Positions 1 to 7,188 of a stretch of DNA of 42,543 bases are shown here, in pieces. Every line of letters starts with the position of its first letter. Positions within the stretch are counted from its first letter, which is position 1. The stretch covers positions 1 to 42,543 of the forward strand of contig JAUNMV010000008.1 of assembly GCA_030531695.1 (NCBI GenBank), in the 5' to 3' direction. This DNA comes from Bacilli bacterium (GTDB lineage: Bacteria > Bacillota_I > Bacilli_A > RF39 > UBA660). Under the pieces are notes generated by a model. That model saw only the letters and a list, made by a program, of their open reading frames with translations, searched no databases and was not told the DNA's origin. The translations under genes were made by a program, and so were the position numbers.

Positions 1-446
1 ACTGGAGCTGGAGCAACAGGTTCTGGAACTACTGGTGCTGGAGCAGCAGGCTCAGGTGCAGGTATTGTAGGTACTGCTGGATCTAAATCAGTATTAGCAG
101 TAGCAGCCATAACAGTAGCTGGATCTACAACAACTGGTGCAGCTTCAACTGGAGCAGGTGCTGGTGCAACAGGTTCTGGAACTACTGGTGTAGGAGCAAC
201 AGGAGCAACATCTACTGGAGCTGGTGCAACAGCTTCAGGTGCTACTGGAGCAGCTTCAACAGGAGCTACAGCATTAGGATCTGCAGGTGCAGCCTCAGGT
301 GCTACATTAGCATCTACAGGAGCATCTCCTTTCTTAGATTTTTTATTAGTAACTAATAAAATAATTAATGCAATGATTAATAAAACAACTCCACCTGTTA
401 TTAACATACCAGGTACGCTTAAAAACCACGAAAAATCAAAATTCAT
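1..446 (-). CDS. Pro/Ala-rich single-pass membrane protein, 3' end outside window
   Basis: This gene reads leftward from an ATG at 446-444 and runs off the window edge, so only about 148 codons are visible and no stop is seen. A GAGGGAG ribosome binding site (about 453-459) sits at good spacing. The N-terminus has a short start followed by a strong hydrophobic segment (about residues 14-33, ending LLVTNKKSKKGD). After it comes a long low-complexity region made almost only of Ala, Pro, Val and Glu (repeats of APV, VAP, PEPVAP). The topology suggests one membrane anchor with a flexible Pro/Ala arm on the other side of the charged KKSKK, probably cytoplasmic by the positive-inside rule. The family is not recognised. 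The repeats make the DNA degenerate, and the protein length may vary between strains. Confidence 0.75.
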   Translation of the reverse strand, partial: MNFDFSWFLSVPGMLITGGVVLLIIALIILLVTNKKSKKGDAPVDANVAPEAAPADPNAVAPVEAAPVAPEAVAPAPVDVAPVAPTPVVPEPVAPAPAPVEAAPVVVDPATVMAATANTDLDPAVPTIPAPEPAAPAPVVPEPVAPAP

Positions 447-483
447 ATTATCAGACTCCCTCTATTCTTTATAATCTAAAATA

Positions 484-512
484 ATAATAACAAAAAAATG
501 TTTGGATTGCAA
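484..512 (-). promoter_or_regulatory. Promoter of the Pro/Ala-rich gene, overlapping the upstream terminator
   Basis: On the minus strand a -35 TTGCAA (512-507), a 17-base spacer and a -10 TATTAT (489-484) precede the ribosome binding site of the gene starting at 446. The -35 lies inside the hairpin 495-519 that ends the gene before it. Confidence 0.5.
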
Positions 513-519
513 ACATTTT
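495..519 (-). terminator. Rho-independent terminator after the pseudouridine synthase gene
   Basis: Perfect 10-base arms AAAATGTTTG (495-504) and CAAACATTTT (510-519) enclose a 5-base loop. On the minus strand the stem is followed by a run of T. It lies 40 bases past the stop of the gene ending at 560. Confidence 0.75.
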
Positions 520-559
520 ATTTTGTGTACATAATTTGACAATGTAAAAATTGTATATA

Positions 560-1225
560 CTATTTTTTTAGATAATTAAATTCTTTCCAATAATCAAAAG
601 TATTAGGATATTTAATAAATGTCAATTCTTCTTTAGTAGTCGGATGAATGAATGTCAAATTATAAGCATATAAACATAATTGTTTATTATCTTGAACTCC
701 ATATCTTTGATCCCCAACTAAAGAGTGTCCTCTACTTGCAAATTGAACTCTAATTTGATGATGTCTTCCAGTCTTTAAATCAATACTAACTAAAGACATA
801 TCTAATTCTTTATTATATTCAAGTAACTCATAAGAAAGAATAGACTCTTTTCCTTTTTCATTAACAATAGTATTACCATTTTCTAATTTTAATAATTTAT
901 CAGTAAAAGTATCACTATCTTTAACTTTACCTCTAACTATAGCTAAATACTTCTTAGTAATTGTATGTTCATTAAATTGTTTATTAAGTCTACTAGCAGC
1001 TTTACTACTTCTAGCAAACACCATTATTCCACCAACAGGTCTATCTAATCTATGAATTAATCCTATATATACATTACCAGGTTTATTATATTTAACTTTA
1101 ATATATTGTTTAACCATAGTTAATAAATCTAAATCACCTGTAGCATCAGCTTGACTTAAAACATTAAATGGTTTTTCAACAACAATAACATGATTATCTT
1201 CATATAAGACATTTATTTTATTCAT
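560..1225 (-). CDS. RluA-family RNA pseudouridine synthase
   Basis: The protein isomerises uridine to pseudouridine in RNA, probably rRNA. The exact target site cannot be read from sequence. The family signature is clear: VLYEDNHVIVVEKP near the N-terminus, then GLIHRLDRPVGG with the catalytic Asp at about residue 61, then KKYLAIVRG and the C-terminal TGRHHQIRVQFA. At 221 aa it is a catalytic domain without an N-terminal S4 domain, like short RluA/RluD relatives. The chosen ATG at 1225 has GGAAGAG just upstream and overlaps the stop of the methyltransferase gene by 8 bases. The longer reading from 1252 would lie inside that gene without its own binding site. It is probably cotranscribed and translationally coupled with the methyltransferase. 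Confidence 0.9.
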   Translation of the reverse strand: MNKINVLYEDNHVIVVEKPFNVLSQADATGDLDLLTMVKQYIKVKYNKPGNVYIGLIHRLDRPVGGIMVFARSSKAASRLNKQFNEHTITKKYLAIVRGKVKDSDTFTDKLLKLENGNTIVNEKGKESILSYELLEYNKELDMSLVSIDLKTGRHHQIRVQFASRGHSLVGDQRYGVQDNKQLCLYAYNLTFIHPTTKEELTFIKYPNTFDYWKEFNYLKK

Positions 1226-2090
1226 TCTCTTCCCATCTTCCATAAATACCACAAGGTAAAACTAAATCATTTTCTTTTATTGGAATACCAACTTCTCCAC
1301 AACTTACCTTACCTTCATATTTTTTATTAACAGTCATCTTTAATAAATTTTCAAGTACATGAGAACTCATACCAGTAGTATAAGAATTAATTAAGAAGAA
1401 TAAAGGTTTATCACTTAATATCTCACTACATTTCTCAACTAAGTAGTTAAGACTCTTCTCAATATCCCAAACTTCTCCATTAGCTCCTCTTCCATAACTA
1501 GGAGGATCCATTACTATAGCATCATATTTATTACCACGACGTATTTCCCTTTCTACAAATTTAACTACGTCATCTACTATATATCTAACATGATCACCTT
1601 GATAACCAGAATCATTAACATTTTCCTTACACCAATCTACCATACCTCTTGAAGAATCAACATGAGTAACATGTGCTCCTGCTGACAAACAAGCAACAGT
1701 AGCTCCACCAGTATAAGCAAATAAATTTAATACTTTAATATCTCTACCACTATTTTTTATCTTATTAATCATAAAATCCCAATTAACAGCTTGCTCAGGA
1801 AATAAACCAGTATGTTTAAATCCCATTTGTTTAATATTAAATACTAAATTATTATATTTAATTTTCCAACTTCCAGGAGTAGCTTTAAGATTTTCCCAAT
1901 GTCCTCCACCTTTATTACTTCTATAATAAACAGCATTAATTTTTTCTTTATATTTATCTAACAATTTACCATTATTCCATACAACTTGAGGATCGGGTCT
2001 AAGTAAATATATATTACCCCATCTCTCAAATTTTTCTCCATTTGATGCATCAATTAATTCATAATCATTCCATTTATCTGCATACAACAC
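1218..2090 (-). CDS. Class I SAM-dependent rRNA methyltransferase, RlmI-like
   Basis: A predicted cytosolic methyltransferase of the RlmI/PF10672 group, which modifies 23S rRNA bases with SAM. Visible motifs are the SAM-binding NLFAYTGGATVACLSAGA, the acidic HVDSSRGMVDWCKEN, and the catalytic MDPPSYGRG. The first 110 residues form the usual front domain (RWGNIYLLRPDPQVVW). The start is unusual. An in-frame ATG at 2108 lies at or before the likely transcription start, because an extended -10 TGGTATAAT sits at 2121-2113. The best binding site AGGTGA (2101-2096) points to GTG at 2090 or TTG at 2087, so GTG is chosen. It forms a two-gene unit with the overlapping pseudouridine synthase gene, a plausible RNA-modification pair. 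Confidence 0.85.
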   Translation of the reverse strand: MLYADKWNDYELIDASNGEKFERWGNIYLLRPDPQVVWNNGKLLDKYKEKINAVYYRSNKGGGHWENLKATPGSWKIKYNNLVFNIKQMGFKHTGLFPEQAVNWDFMINKIKNSGRDIKVLNLFAYTGGATVACLSAGAHVTHVDSSRGMVDWCKENVNDSGYQGDHVRYIVDDVVKFVEREIRRGNKYDAIVMDPPSYGRGANGEVWDIEKSLNYLVEKCSEILSDKPLFFLINSYTTGMSSHVLENLLKMTVNKKYEGKVSCGEVGIPIKENDLVLPCGIYGRWEENE

Positions 2091-2112
2091 AAGCATCACC
2101 TCAACCATTAAA

Positions 2113-2121
2113 ATTATACCA
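2113..2121 (-). promoter_or_regulatory. Extended -10 promoter of the methyltransferase gene
   Basis: TGG-TATAAT on the minus strand, with no convincing -35. Its position about 10 bases from the ATG at 2108 rules that codon out as the start if this promoter is used. Confidence 0.5.
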
Positions 2122-2132
2122 TATAGATATAA

Positions 2133-2567
2133 CTATTTCTTTTTTATCTTAACTAATTCATTATAATCATCTTTTAATTTACCAATATCATGATAACTAT
2201 AATCTCTTTCTCCAATAAATATTTTATAATCATTAAAATAATTATTAATAAGATTAAACTCTTTATTATTAAATGTACCAATCTTATCAAGAGTACCATT
2301 AGAAGTAAGAATTCTATTTATATCAAAACAATTCTTATAAGATTTATCATATAAATTAGAATAAATACCTACAGTATTAACTCTCTCTTCTAAATTTATC
2401 CCTTCATAAGAATCTATATTTTCTAATATCAATCCTATATAATTAGAAGAATTAACTAAAGTAGTATACTCTCTCATAAATTTATTAATACAATCTATAT
2501 TAACACTACCAAAAGTATCAATAAATTTACTACTACATTCATAACCTCTTTTACCTAATATATCCAT
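2133..2567 (-). CDS. Hypothetical protein, 144 aa
   Basis: Not recognised. It is a soluble, Asn/Tyr/Ile-rich protein with no signal peptide or membrane segment. Near the C-terminus it carries FNLINNYFNDYKIF, a motif also found at the N-terminus of the preceding gene product (FNLINDYFNNYYSV), so the two genes are probably related or share a module. The gene starts one base after the stop of that upstream gene. Its ribosome binding site is weak (AAGAAAG inside the upstream gene), which suggests coupled translation. A short helical, perhaps coiled segment ends the protein (KLKDDYNELVKIKKK). Confidence 0.65.
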   Translation of the reverse strand: MDILGKRGYECSSKFIDTFGSVNIDCINKFMREYTTLVNSSNYIGLILENIDSYEGINLEERVNTVGIYSNLYDKSYKNCFDINRILTSNGTLDKIGTFNNKEFNLINNYFNDYKIFIGERDYSYHDIGKLKDDYNELVKIKKK

Positions 2568-2568
2568 A

Positions 2569-3435
2569 TTATTTAGCTTTCTTTTTATGAGTAGCTTTCT
2601 TTCTATAAGTAACTACTGTATCTAAAGTGGTTGTTACATATCTTTTAACTGCCATACTTAATTCTTTATCATTTTCTATTTCAAAATCCATCTTATCTTT
2701 ATAATCATTTATTTCAGTATCAGTTACACCTTCACTTAAACTCTTTTTAAGTAAACCATAACTCTCTGTAAATATTTCACTAATTAAAGATGCATCTTGA
2801 TTACTTCTTTGATATATTTCTAATACTTCATTTTGAAATACTATATTTTGGAATCTTAAATCTAAATCAGTAAAATTATGATTAATATTAGCTTTACCTT
2901 TTTTCTTTGCTAATCTAACATCAAAATCTAATGCTCTATAATCTTCTAAATAATCTTTAATTAAATCTAATTCATTATTTAATACTACATCTAATAATAA
3001 ATCATCTTCAGTTGTTTCTACTATTTCAGGATTCAAAAACTTATACCCTGCATGTAAATCATGAGTCTTTTTTAATCTTTCATATACATTAGACTCTTTA
3101 ATATCATTATTATTAACTTGTAATTTATATAATGACATTTGTAATTTTTTTCTTACTTCATTAGCTGCATCTTTAGCAGAATCTACACTATTACCAATAG
3201 CATTTAATTTAGCTAAATTAATAAATGGAAAAATACCCATTCCAGAATAACAAAGAGATAATAATCTTTTCTCTTCTTGACGAACTTTATAATTTTTTTC
3301 TCTTAATTCTTGATCATTAAAACATACACTATAATAATTATTAAAATAATCATTAATTAAATTAAAGTTCTCTTCACCAATCATCATTGATACTACATCA
3401 TCACAATTATCTAAATTTTTACCTATAATAAACAT
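2569..3435 (-). CDS. Hypothetical protein, 288 aa, with repeated LI-DY motif
   Basis: Not recognised. No signal peptide is seen. A mildly hydrophobic stretch (LCYSGMGIFPFINLAKL, about residues 56-72) is followed by a predicted helical, charged region (VDSAKDAANEVRKKLQ). The motif FNLINDYFNNYYSV near residue 24 recurs as LDLIKDYLEDYRAL near residue 155 and again in the downstream gene, so the protein seems to be built from diverged repeats. The C-terminus is very basic (RKKATHKKKAK). The start ATG at 3435 has a good GGAGG site and an extended -10 promoter just upstream. It forms a two-gene unit with the gene ending at 2133. Confidence 0.7.
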   Translation of the reverse strand: MFIIGKNLDNCDDVVSMMIGEENFNLINDYFNNYYSVCFNDQELREKNYKVRQEEKRLLSLCYSGMGIFPFINLAKLNAIGNSVDSAKDAANEVRKKLQMSLYKLQVNNNDIKESNVYERLKKTHDLHAGYKFLNPEIVETTEDDLLLDVVLNNELDLIKDYLEDYRALDFDVRLAKKKGKANINHNFTDLDLRFQNIVFQNEVLEIYQRSNQDASLISEIFTESYGLLKKSLSEGVTDTEINDYKDKMDFEIENDKELSMAVKRYVTTTLDTVVTYRKKATHKKKAK

Positions 3436-3458
3436 AACAAACCTCCAGAAATGTCTAT

Positions 3459-3467
3459 ATTATAACA
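3459..3467 (-). promoter_or_regulatory. Extended -10 promoter (TGTTATAAT)
   Basis: TGT-TATAAT on the minus strand, about 25 bases before the ATG at 3435 and directly after the T-run of the terminator 3473-3499. No good -35 is visible. Confidence 0.55.
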
Positions 3468-3472
3468 AAATA

Positions 3473-3499
3473 AAAGAATAAAGTACACCTTTATTCTTT
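3473..3499 (-). terminator. Terminator after the lipoprotein gene
   Basis: Perfect 11-base arms AAAGAATAAAG (3473-3483) and CTTTATTCTTT (3489-3499) with a 5-base loop. On the minus strand it is followed by TTTTATTTTG. The stop codon at 3500-3498 overlaps the stem. Confidence 0.75.
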
Positions 3500-4334
3500 A
3501 ATTAGTTACATTAAATATCTTTCCATATGTAGTAATCAATGTACTTCCATTATAAGCAAGTATTCTATCTTTTACTTTAGTTAATCCAGTATCTTCTGCC
3601 ATCTCATATTTACAAGCAACATCTGCATATTTACTACATTCTTTACTATTAGTTACCTTCATTCTATAGTAATTATTTTCAGTCTTAACAAAAGTAGTTG
3701 TACTACTACCACTATAACTAAAATCTAATATATTAGAATTAAAATCTCTAGCACTATAAAGTAAATTAATAGAATCAGTAATATAAGTCTTTGTATTACC
3801 ATCATTATTATTTGTAATTAAATATTGATATATATTACCATCACTCTTTAATACATAGAATTCACCAGTCTTACTATTAACTGTACTAGCTTTAACTACA
3901 TCAGTATCTTTAAGTAAAATATCATATAATCCATAATCTTCATCTGCTTCACTAACTTTAGAAAAAGCAGCTACTCTATCATTACCACCTATATAGTAAT
4001 AATCACCATTACTATCTTTTAAAACATTTAAATCAAATATAGCATATACAGTACCATCAAAATCTGGTTTCTTACAATTATATCCATTTTGATAAACTCT
4101 ACCTAAATTAGTTTCATAAACATTTCCACTCTCAGTAAATAAATAATTACCAACATAAAATCTTACTTTATCATTAATAACTTCTTTCTTGCCAAATATA
4201 GCATCACATTTAAAACTATTATTAGCTATAACAAAACCACTATGTCTTATAGTTCTAGTAGTAGAAGCATACTTATAACTACAACCACTACATAATAATA
4301 ACAAAATAAAAAGTATGATATATTTTTTCTTCAT
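3498..4334 (-). CDS. Predicted lipoprotein, 278 aa
   Basis: The N-terminus is a signal peptide (MKKKYIILFILLLLCSGC) with a lipobox-like end, so the mature protein probably begins at the Cys near residue 18 and is lipid-anchored outside the cell. The rest is beta-rich, with repeated Tyr/Gly/Asn patterns (VRFYVGNYLF, GDYYYIGGNDRV, GEFYVLKSDGNIYQY). These read like a beta-propeller or repeat domain, but no family is recognised. The ATG at 4334 is preferred over an upstream in-frame codon because AAGGTGG (4346-4340) lies 5-6 bases before it. The start codon and binding site lie in the loop of a perfect 16-base inverted repeat (4311-4371), so translation or transcription may be controlled by RNA folding. 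Confidence 0.75.
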   Translation of the reverse strand: MKKKYIILFILLLLCSGCSYKYASTTRTIRHSGFVIANNSFKCDAIFGKKEVINDKVRFYVGNYLFTESGNVYETNLGRVYQNGYNCKKPDFDGTVYAIFDLNVLKDSNGDYYYIGGNDRVAAFSKVSEADEDYGLYDILLKDTDVVKASTVNSKTGEFYVLKSDGNIYQYLITNNNDGNTKTYITDSINLLYSARDFNSNILDFSYSGSSTTTFVKTENNYYRMKVTNSKECSKYADVACKYEMAEDTGLTKVKDRILAYNGSTLITTYGKIFNVTN

Positions 4335-4371
4335 AATAACCACCTTACTATAAATAAAATATATCATACTT
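4311..4371 (-). promoter_or_regulatory. 16-bp perfect inverted repeat enclosing the start and RBS of the lipoprotein gene
   Basis: AAGTATGATATATTTT (4311-4326) and AAAATATATCATACTT (4356-4371) are exact reverse complements with a 29-base loop. The loop holds the ribosome binding site (4346-4340) and the ATG (4334-4332). On the minus strand the second arm is followed by TTTTTATTTTG. The hairpin begins 4 bases past the stop of the upstream gene, so it may serve as a terminator for that gene, a leader control element for the lipoprotein, or both. Confidence 0.55.
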
Positions 4372-4374
4372 ATA

Positions 4375-5226
4375 TTAAATTTTAAAGAAATTCTTAAGAG
4401 TATTATATATCTCTAATACCTCTAAATTATCTTCTCCCATATATTTACTAATAGCACTTTCTACTACTCCAGCACCACTCTTTTTACCAATAATCTTTTT
4501 TAAATCACTAGTAACAATATCTATACTTTGAATATCACTAATAAAAGTACCAGACTCTATCTGCATAATACCTAATTTTCTCTTACGACCATTAATCTTA
4601 AAAATAATATTATCTATATTTCTTACAAATGAACTTCTCTTATTATTATTAAATATCATTATTGAGTAGATTGCTAACTCTAAAGTCATATCTTTAACTT
4701 TAATATCATCTAAATATCTTCTTCTAAGTCTAGTAAACATAGTAATAATATTAGCTTCATCTAATAATTTATTAGTATTATAACTCTTCTCAAATATATT
4801 TTCTTCTTGTATAAATTTATATATAAATACAAATATAAATCCCCATATTAATAATCTAATATCTTCTCCACTTAAAAATACATTCTCTACTTTATTTATA
4901 TAATGATTATTTAATAATAATCCAATAATCATAAGAATAAAATAATATAAAGTATTAGCTTCTCTCTTATTAAAAAAATCTTCTTCAAGTACATAAGTAG
5001 TATAAATAAAATCAAATATAAATTGAAATATAAATACTATAAATAAATTACTATTCATATAATCTAATTTTAAATAATCTAGTATAGATGCATATACTAA
5101 AAACATTAGAATAGAAAAAATAGTATTATATAATCTACTTATTTTATATTTACTTCTTAATAAATATAAAACCACAAATGATAATAACCCCAATACACAA
5201 TAAGCAACTAACGTAAATAAACTCAT
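4375..5226 (-). CDS. Integral membrane protein with a C-terminal cytosolic domain containing GIMQI
   Basis: About five hydrophobic segments fill the first 140 residues (roughly 5-23, 34-50, 60-78, 92-108, 124-138). A soluble domain of about 140 residues follows. That domain has LELAIYSIMIFNN (about 182-194) and KRKLGIMQIESGTF (about 216-229). The GIMQ string resembles the GLMQ motif of lysozyme-fold transglycosylases, with Glu183 as a possible partner, but the match is short and the function is not established. The start ATG at 5226 has GAGGTGA at ideal spacing and its own promoter at 5249-5276. The gene ends 4 bases before the inverted repeat that brackets the next gene's start. Confidence 0.7.
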   Translation of the reverse strand: MSLFTLVAYCVLGLLSFVVLYLLRSKYKISRLYNTIFSILMFLVYASILDYLKLDYMNSNLFIVFIFQFIFDFIYTTYVLEEDFFNKREANTLYYFILMIIGLLLNNHYINKVENVFLSGEDIRLLIWGFIFVFIYKFIQEENIFEKSYNTNKLLDEANIITMFTRLRRRYLDDIKVKDMTLELAIYSIMIFNNNKRSSFVRNIDNIIFKINGRKRKLGIMQIESGTFISDIQSIDIVTSDLKKIIGKKSGAGVVESAISKYMGEDNLEVLEIYNTLKNFFKI

Positions 5227-5248
5227 ATTATCACCTCGAATGCTTACT

Positions 5249-5276
5249 ATTATAATGATTTTTTAATATTTGGCAA
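5249..5276 (-). promoter_or_regulatory. Promoter of the membrane protein gene
   Basis: Minus strand: -35 TTGCCA (5276-5271), 16-base spacer, -10 TATAAT (5254-5249). The transcription start would lie about 15 bases before the ribosome binding site of the ATG at 5226. Confidence 0.6.
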
Positions 5277-5278
5277 GT

Positions 5279-5587
5279 CTAGAAGTAATCTCGTCTACCT
5301 AATTCTCTAAGTTTAGCTTTCACAATAAACTCAACTTCCATATCCGCATTAATCTTATGAAGTACTAATAATAAGTCTTGTAATTTAACTCTATCAGTAG
5401 TCTTTTCTTTAATTAATTCTGCTTCTTTTTTATAATCAAAATCATCAATTGGATTAATCTCTATAAAATTATCTATATATTCTTTTATATCTTTAATAAT
5501 AAATTCTTTTAATGGATATTCATCTACTAAAAACATTCCATAATATCCACCCATTAAATATCTATATTGATCTTTTAAATCATTCAT
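5279..5587 (-). CDS. Hypothetical protein, 102 aa
   Basis: A small soluble acidic protein, not recognised. It has no signal peptide, no membrane segment and no cysteine. Its content is mainly helical, with a charged C-terminus (KAKLRELGRRDYF). The start ATG at 5587 has AGGTGA upstream and an extended -10 TGTTAAAAT at 5612-5604. It is divergent from the thioester-domain surface protein, whose promoter is within 40 bases. No functional link is visible. Confidence 0.65.
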   Translation of the reverse strand: MNDLKDQYRYLMGGYYGMFLVDEYPLKEFIIKDIKEYIDNFIEINPIDDFDYKKEAELIKEKTTDRVKLQDLLLVLHKINADMEVEFIVKAKLRELGRRDYF

Positions 5588-5603
5588 ATAATCACCTGTT
5601 CTT

Positions 5604-5612
5604 ATTTTAACA
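5604..5612 (-). promoter_or_regulatory. Extended -10 promoter (TGTTAAAAT)
   Basis: TGT-TAAAAT on the minus strand, upstream of the ATG at 5587. The -35 is poor. Confidence 0.4.
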
Positions 5613-5641
5613 TAATTTTAAATAGATATTTACAATATGTA

Positions 5642-5650
5642 TGTTATAAT
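5642..5650 (+). promoter_or_regulatory. Extended -10 promoter (TGTTATAAT)
   Basis: TGT-TATAAT on the plus strand, 27 bases before the ATG at 5678. AAGGTG at 5665-5670 is the ribosome binding site. Confidence 0.55.
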
Positions 5651-5677
5651 GAATTTAGAAAGATAAGGTGTAGTAGT

Positions 5678-7174
5678 ATGAGAAAGAAATATTTAATACT
5701 ATCAAGTCTGATGATAGTTATAATGGGAGCTTTATCAATAATAGCTCTATTCACAAATAGTTATGCAGTAGATTCAATTATTAATCTACCTGATAAAGCA
5801 TTTGTATCTAATAAGGATAAAGATGATTATATTAATCTAGTTGGAGATGCCCTAAAAGATACTGAAACATATAATGACTTTACAGATAACTTCAAAGTAC
5901 AGAGAAATTATCAAACATTTGATAATTCACTACCTCTATATAGTTTAATGAAAAATCTAACATACCCTACAACAAATGAAATATTTAGATTAACAGATAA
6001 TAATCCAACAGAAATAAATGATAAAGGATTAGTATATATAATTAATCACGGATATAATAAAATAAATAATACAAACAGTATATTTAATACAAATAAATAT
6101 GGTGAAGTAGAAGATGCATCTACACAAGAATATATAACTCAAATAGCTATATGGTTATATATATTAGAAAATGAATCAACTAATTTAAATTATTGTGATA
6201 ATACTAAAATAGATGGAGTAAAAGCATGTAGCTTTTATAATACTTCTTCTAATACATTAATGACTGTAGAAGGAGTAAAAGGAATGATTGCTCAAGCAGC
6301 AACTAAAAAAGAATATAAATATTTAAATTATATTACTGAACTAGTAAAAGAAGCTAATAAATATAAATATTCAGATAGTACAATGAATCCAATATCTAAT
6401 GCTGCAATTGGATACAATTATTATGAAGATCATATAGTTACAAATTTAATTACACCTACTCCAAATAAAAATAGTAAAAATAATTACTTAGATTACTCTA
6501 TAGAAATAGATGATCCAGAAAATTATGGAGTTTATGTAACAAATAATGATGGTGTAAAAATAACTAAGATGAATTCTATTACAGAAGGATTTAAAATATA
6601 TATTCCTCTAAAAGAAGATATAACTACAATGGATTTAACTAGAGTAAGAATATCAATAAAAGGAACATTCTTAGATGATACAAAAGTATATTCATATGAA
6701 GTAGAAAATAATAATGATAAAGAATTTGCTAGTCAAGTAATTGGTTATACTACATTAACAGAACAATACATAGGATTTAACTTAAAGAACTTTACTAGAA
6801 TAAGTAATAATATAAATGGAAGAGAAATTCCAGGAGGAACTTTAGTAATTAAAAATAAAAATACTAAAGAACAAGTTGCTAAATGGATTAATAAAAAAGA
6901 ACCACATAATTTAATATTAAATGAAGGTACTTATGAATTATGCCAAGAGGCTGTAGATGATAAATATATATTAAATACTAAATGCATAGAATTTAATATT
7001 GATAAGAATAAAATTAATAAAGAAAATATAGAAAATAAATTAAGTAATAGTATTGCTAATGCAATTGCTACTTCTAATTTAAGTGCTTATCTAATAGCAA
7101 TATTCTTATTCGCACTAAGTGGTGGAATAATAGCTTATAGTTTTAGAGTAAATAAAATATCAGTTAAACAATAA
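5678..7174 (+). CDS. Surface protein with degenerate thioester domain and SpaA-like domain
   Basis: A predicted cell-surface adhesin-like protein of 498 aa. It has a signal peptide (residues 1-30, ending TNSYA). A thioester-like domain follows: YSLMKNLTYP (88-97), GLVYIINHGYN and TQIAIWLY (154-161). In thioester adhesins a Cys stands before that Leu and bonds to the Gln of TQxAIW. Here the residue is Ser89 (codon AGT at 5942-5944), so the Gln155 side is kept and the Cys is lost. A SpaA/Cna-B-like domain lies near residues 370-437 (REIPGGTLVIKN, then AKWINKKEPHNLILNEGTY), with Arg where the isopeptide Lys is usual. A C-terminal membrane helix (about 468-490) and a basic tail follow, with no LPXTG. 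It is one of only two plus-strand genes. Confidence 0.8.
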   Translation: MRKKYLILSSLMIVIMGALSIIALFTNSYAVDSIINLPDKAFVSNKDKDDYINLVGDALKDTETYNDFTDNFKVQRNYQTFDNSLPLYSLMKNLTYPTTNEIFRLTDNNPTEINDKGLVYIINHGYNKINNTNSIFNTNKYGEVEDASTQEYITQIAIWLYILENESTNLNYCDNTKIDGVKACSFYNTSSNTLMTVEGVKGMIAQAATKKEYKYLNYITELVKEANKYKYSDSTMNPISNAAIGYNYYEDHIVTNLITPTPNKNSKNNYLDYSIEIDDPENYGVYVTNNDGVKITKMNSITEGFKIYIPLKEDITTMDLTRVRISIKGTFLDDTKVYSYEVENNNDKEFASQVIGYTTLTEQYIGFNLKNFTRISNNINGREIPGGTLVIKNKNTKEQVAKWINKKEPHNLILNEGTYELCQEAVDDKYILNTKCIEFNIDKNKINKENIENKLSNSIANAIATSNLSAYLIAIFLFALSGGIIAYSFRVNKISVKQ

Positions 7175-7182
7175 CTGATATT
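7156..7182 (+). terminator. Terminator between the convergent surface protein gene and guaA
   Basis: Arms AATATCAGTTA (7156-7166) and TAACTGATATT (7172-7182) with a 5-base loop, followed by a T-run on the plus strand. The stop codon 7172-7174 lies in the stem. It may also act weakly for guaA on the other strand. Confidence 0.75.
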
Positions 7183-7188
7183 TTTTTA

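Noticed and set aside
1-340. CRISPR-like or minisatellite repeats at the left edge
   Set aside because: The periodic sequence is explained by an open frame coding for Pro/Ala/Val repeats on the minus strand. There are no constant repeats with unique spacers.
2133-3435. Toxin-antitoxin reading of the two adjacent unknown genes
   Set aside because: The sizes, the shared motif and the lack of a DNA-binding domain or known toxin motif do not support it.
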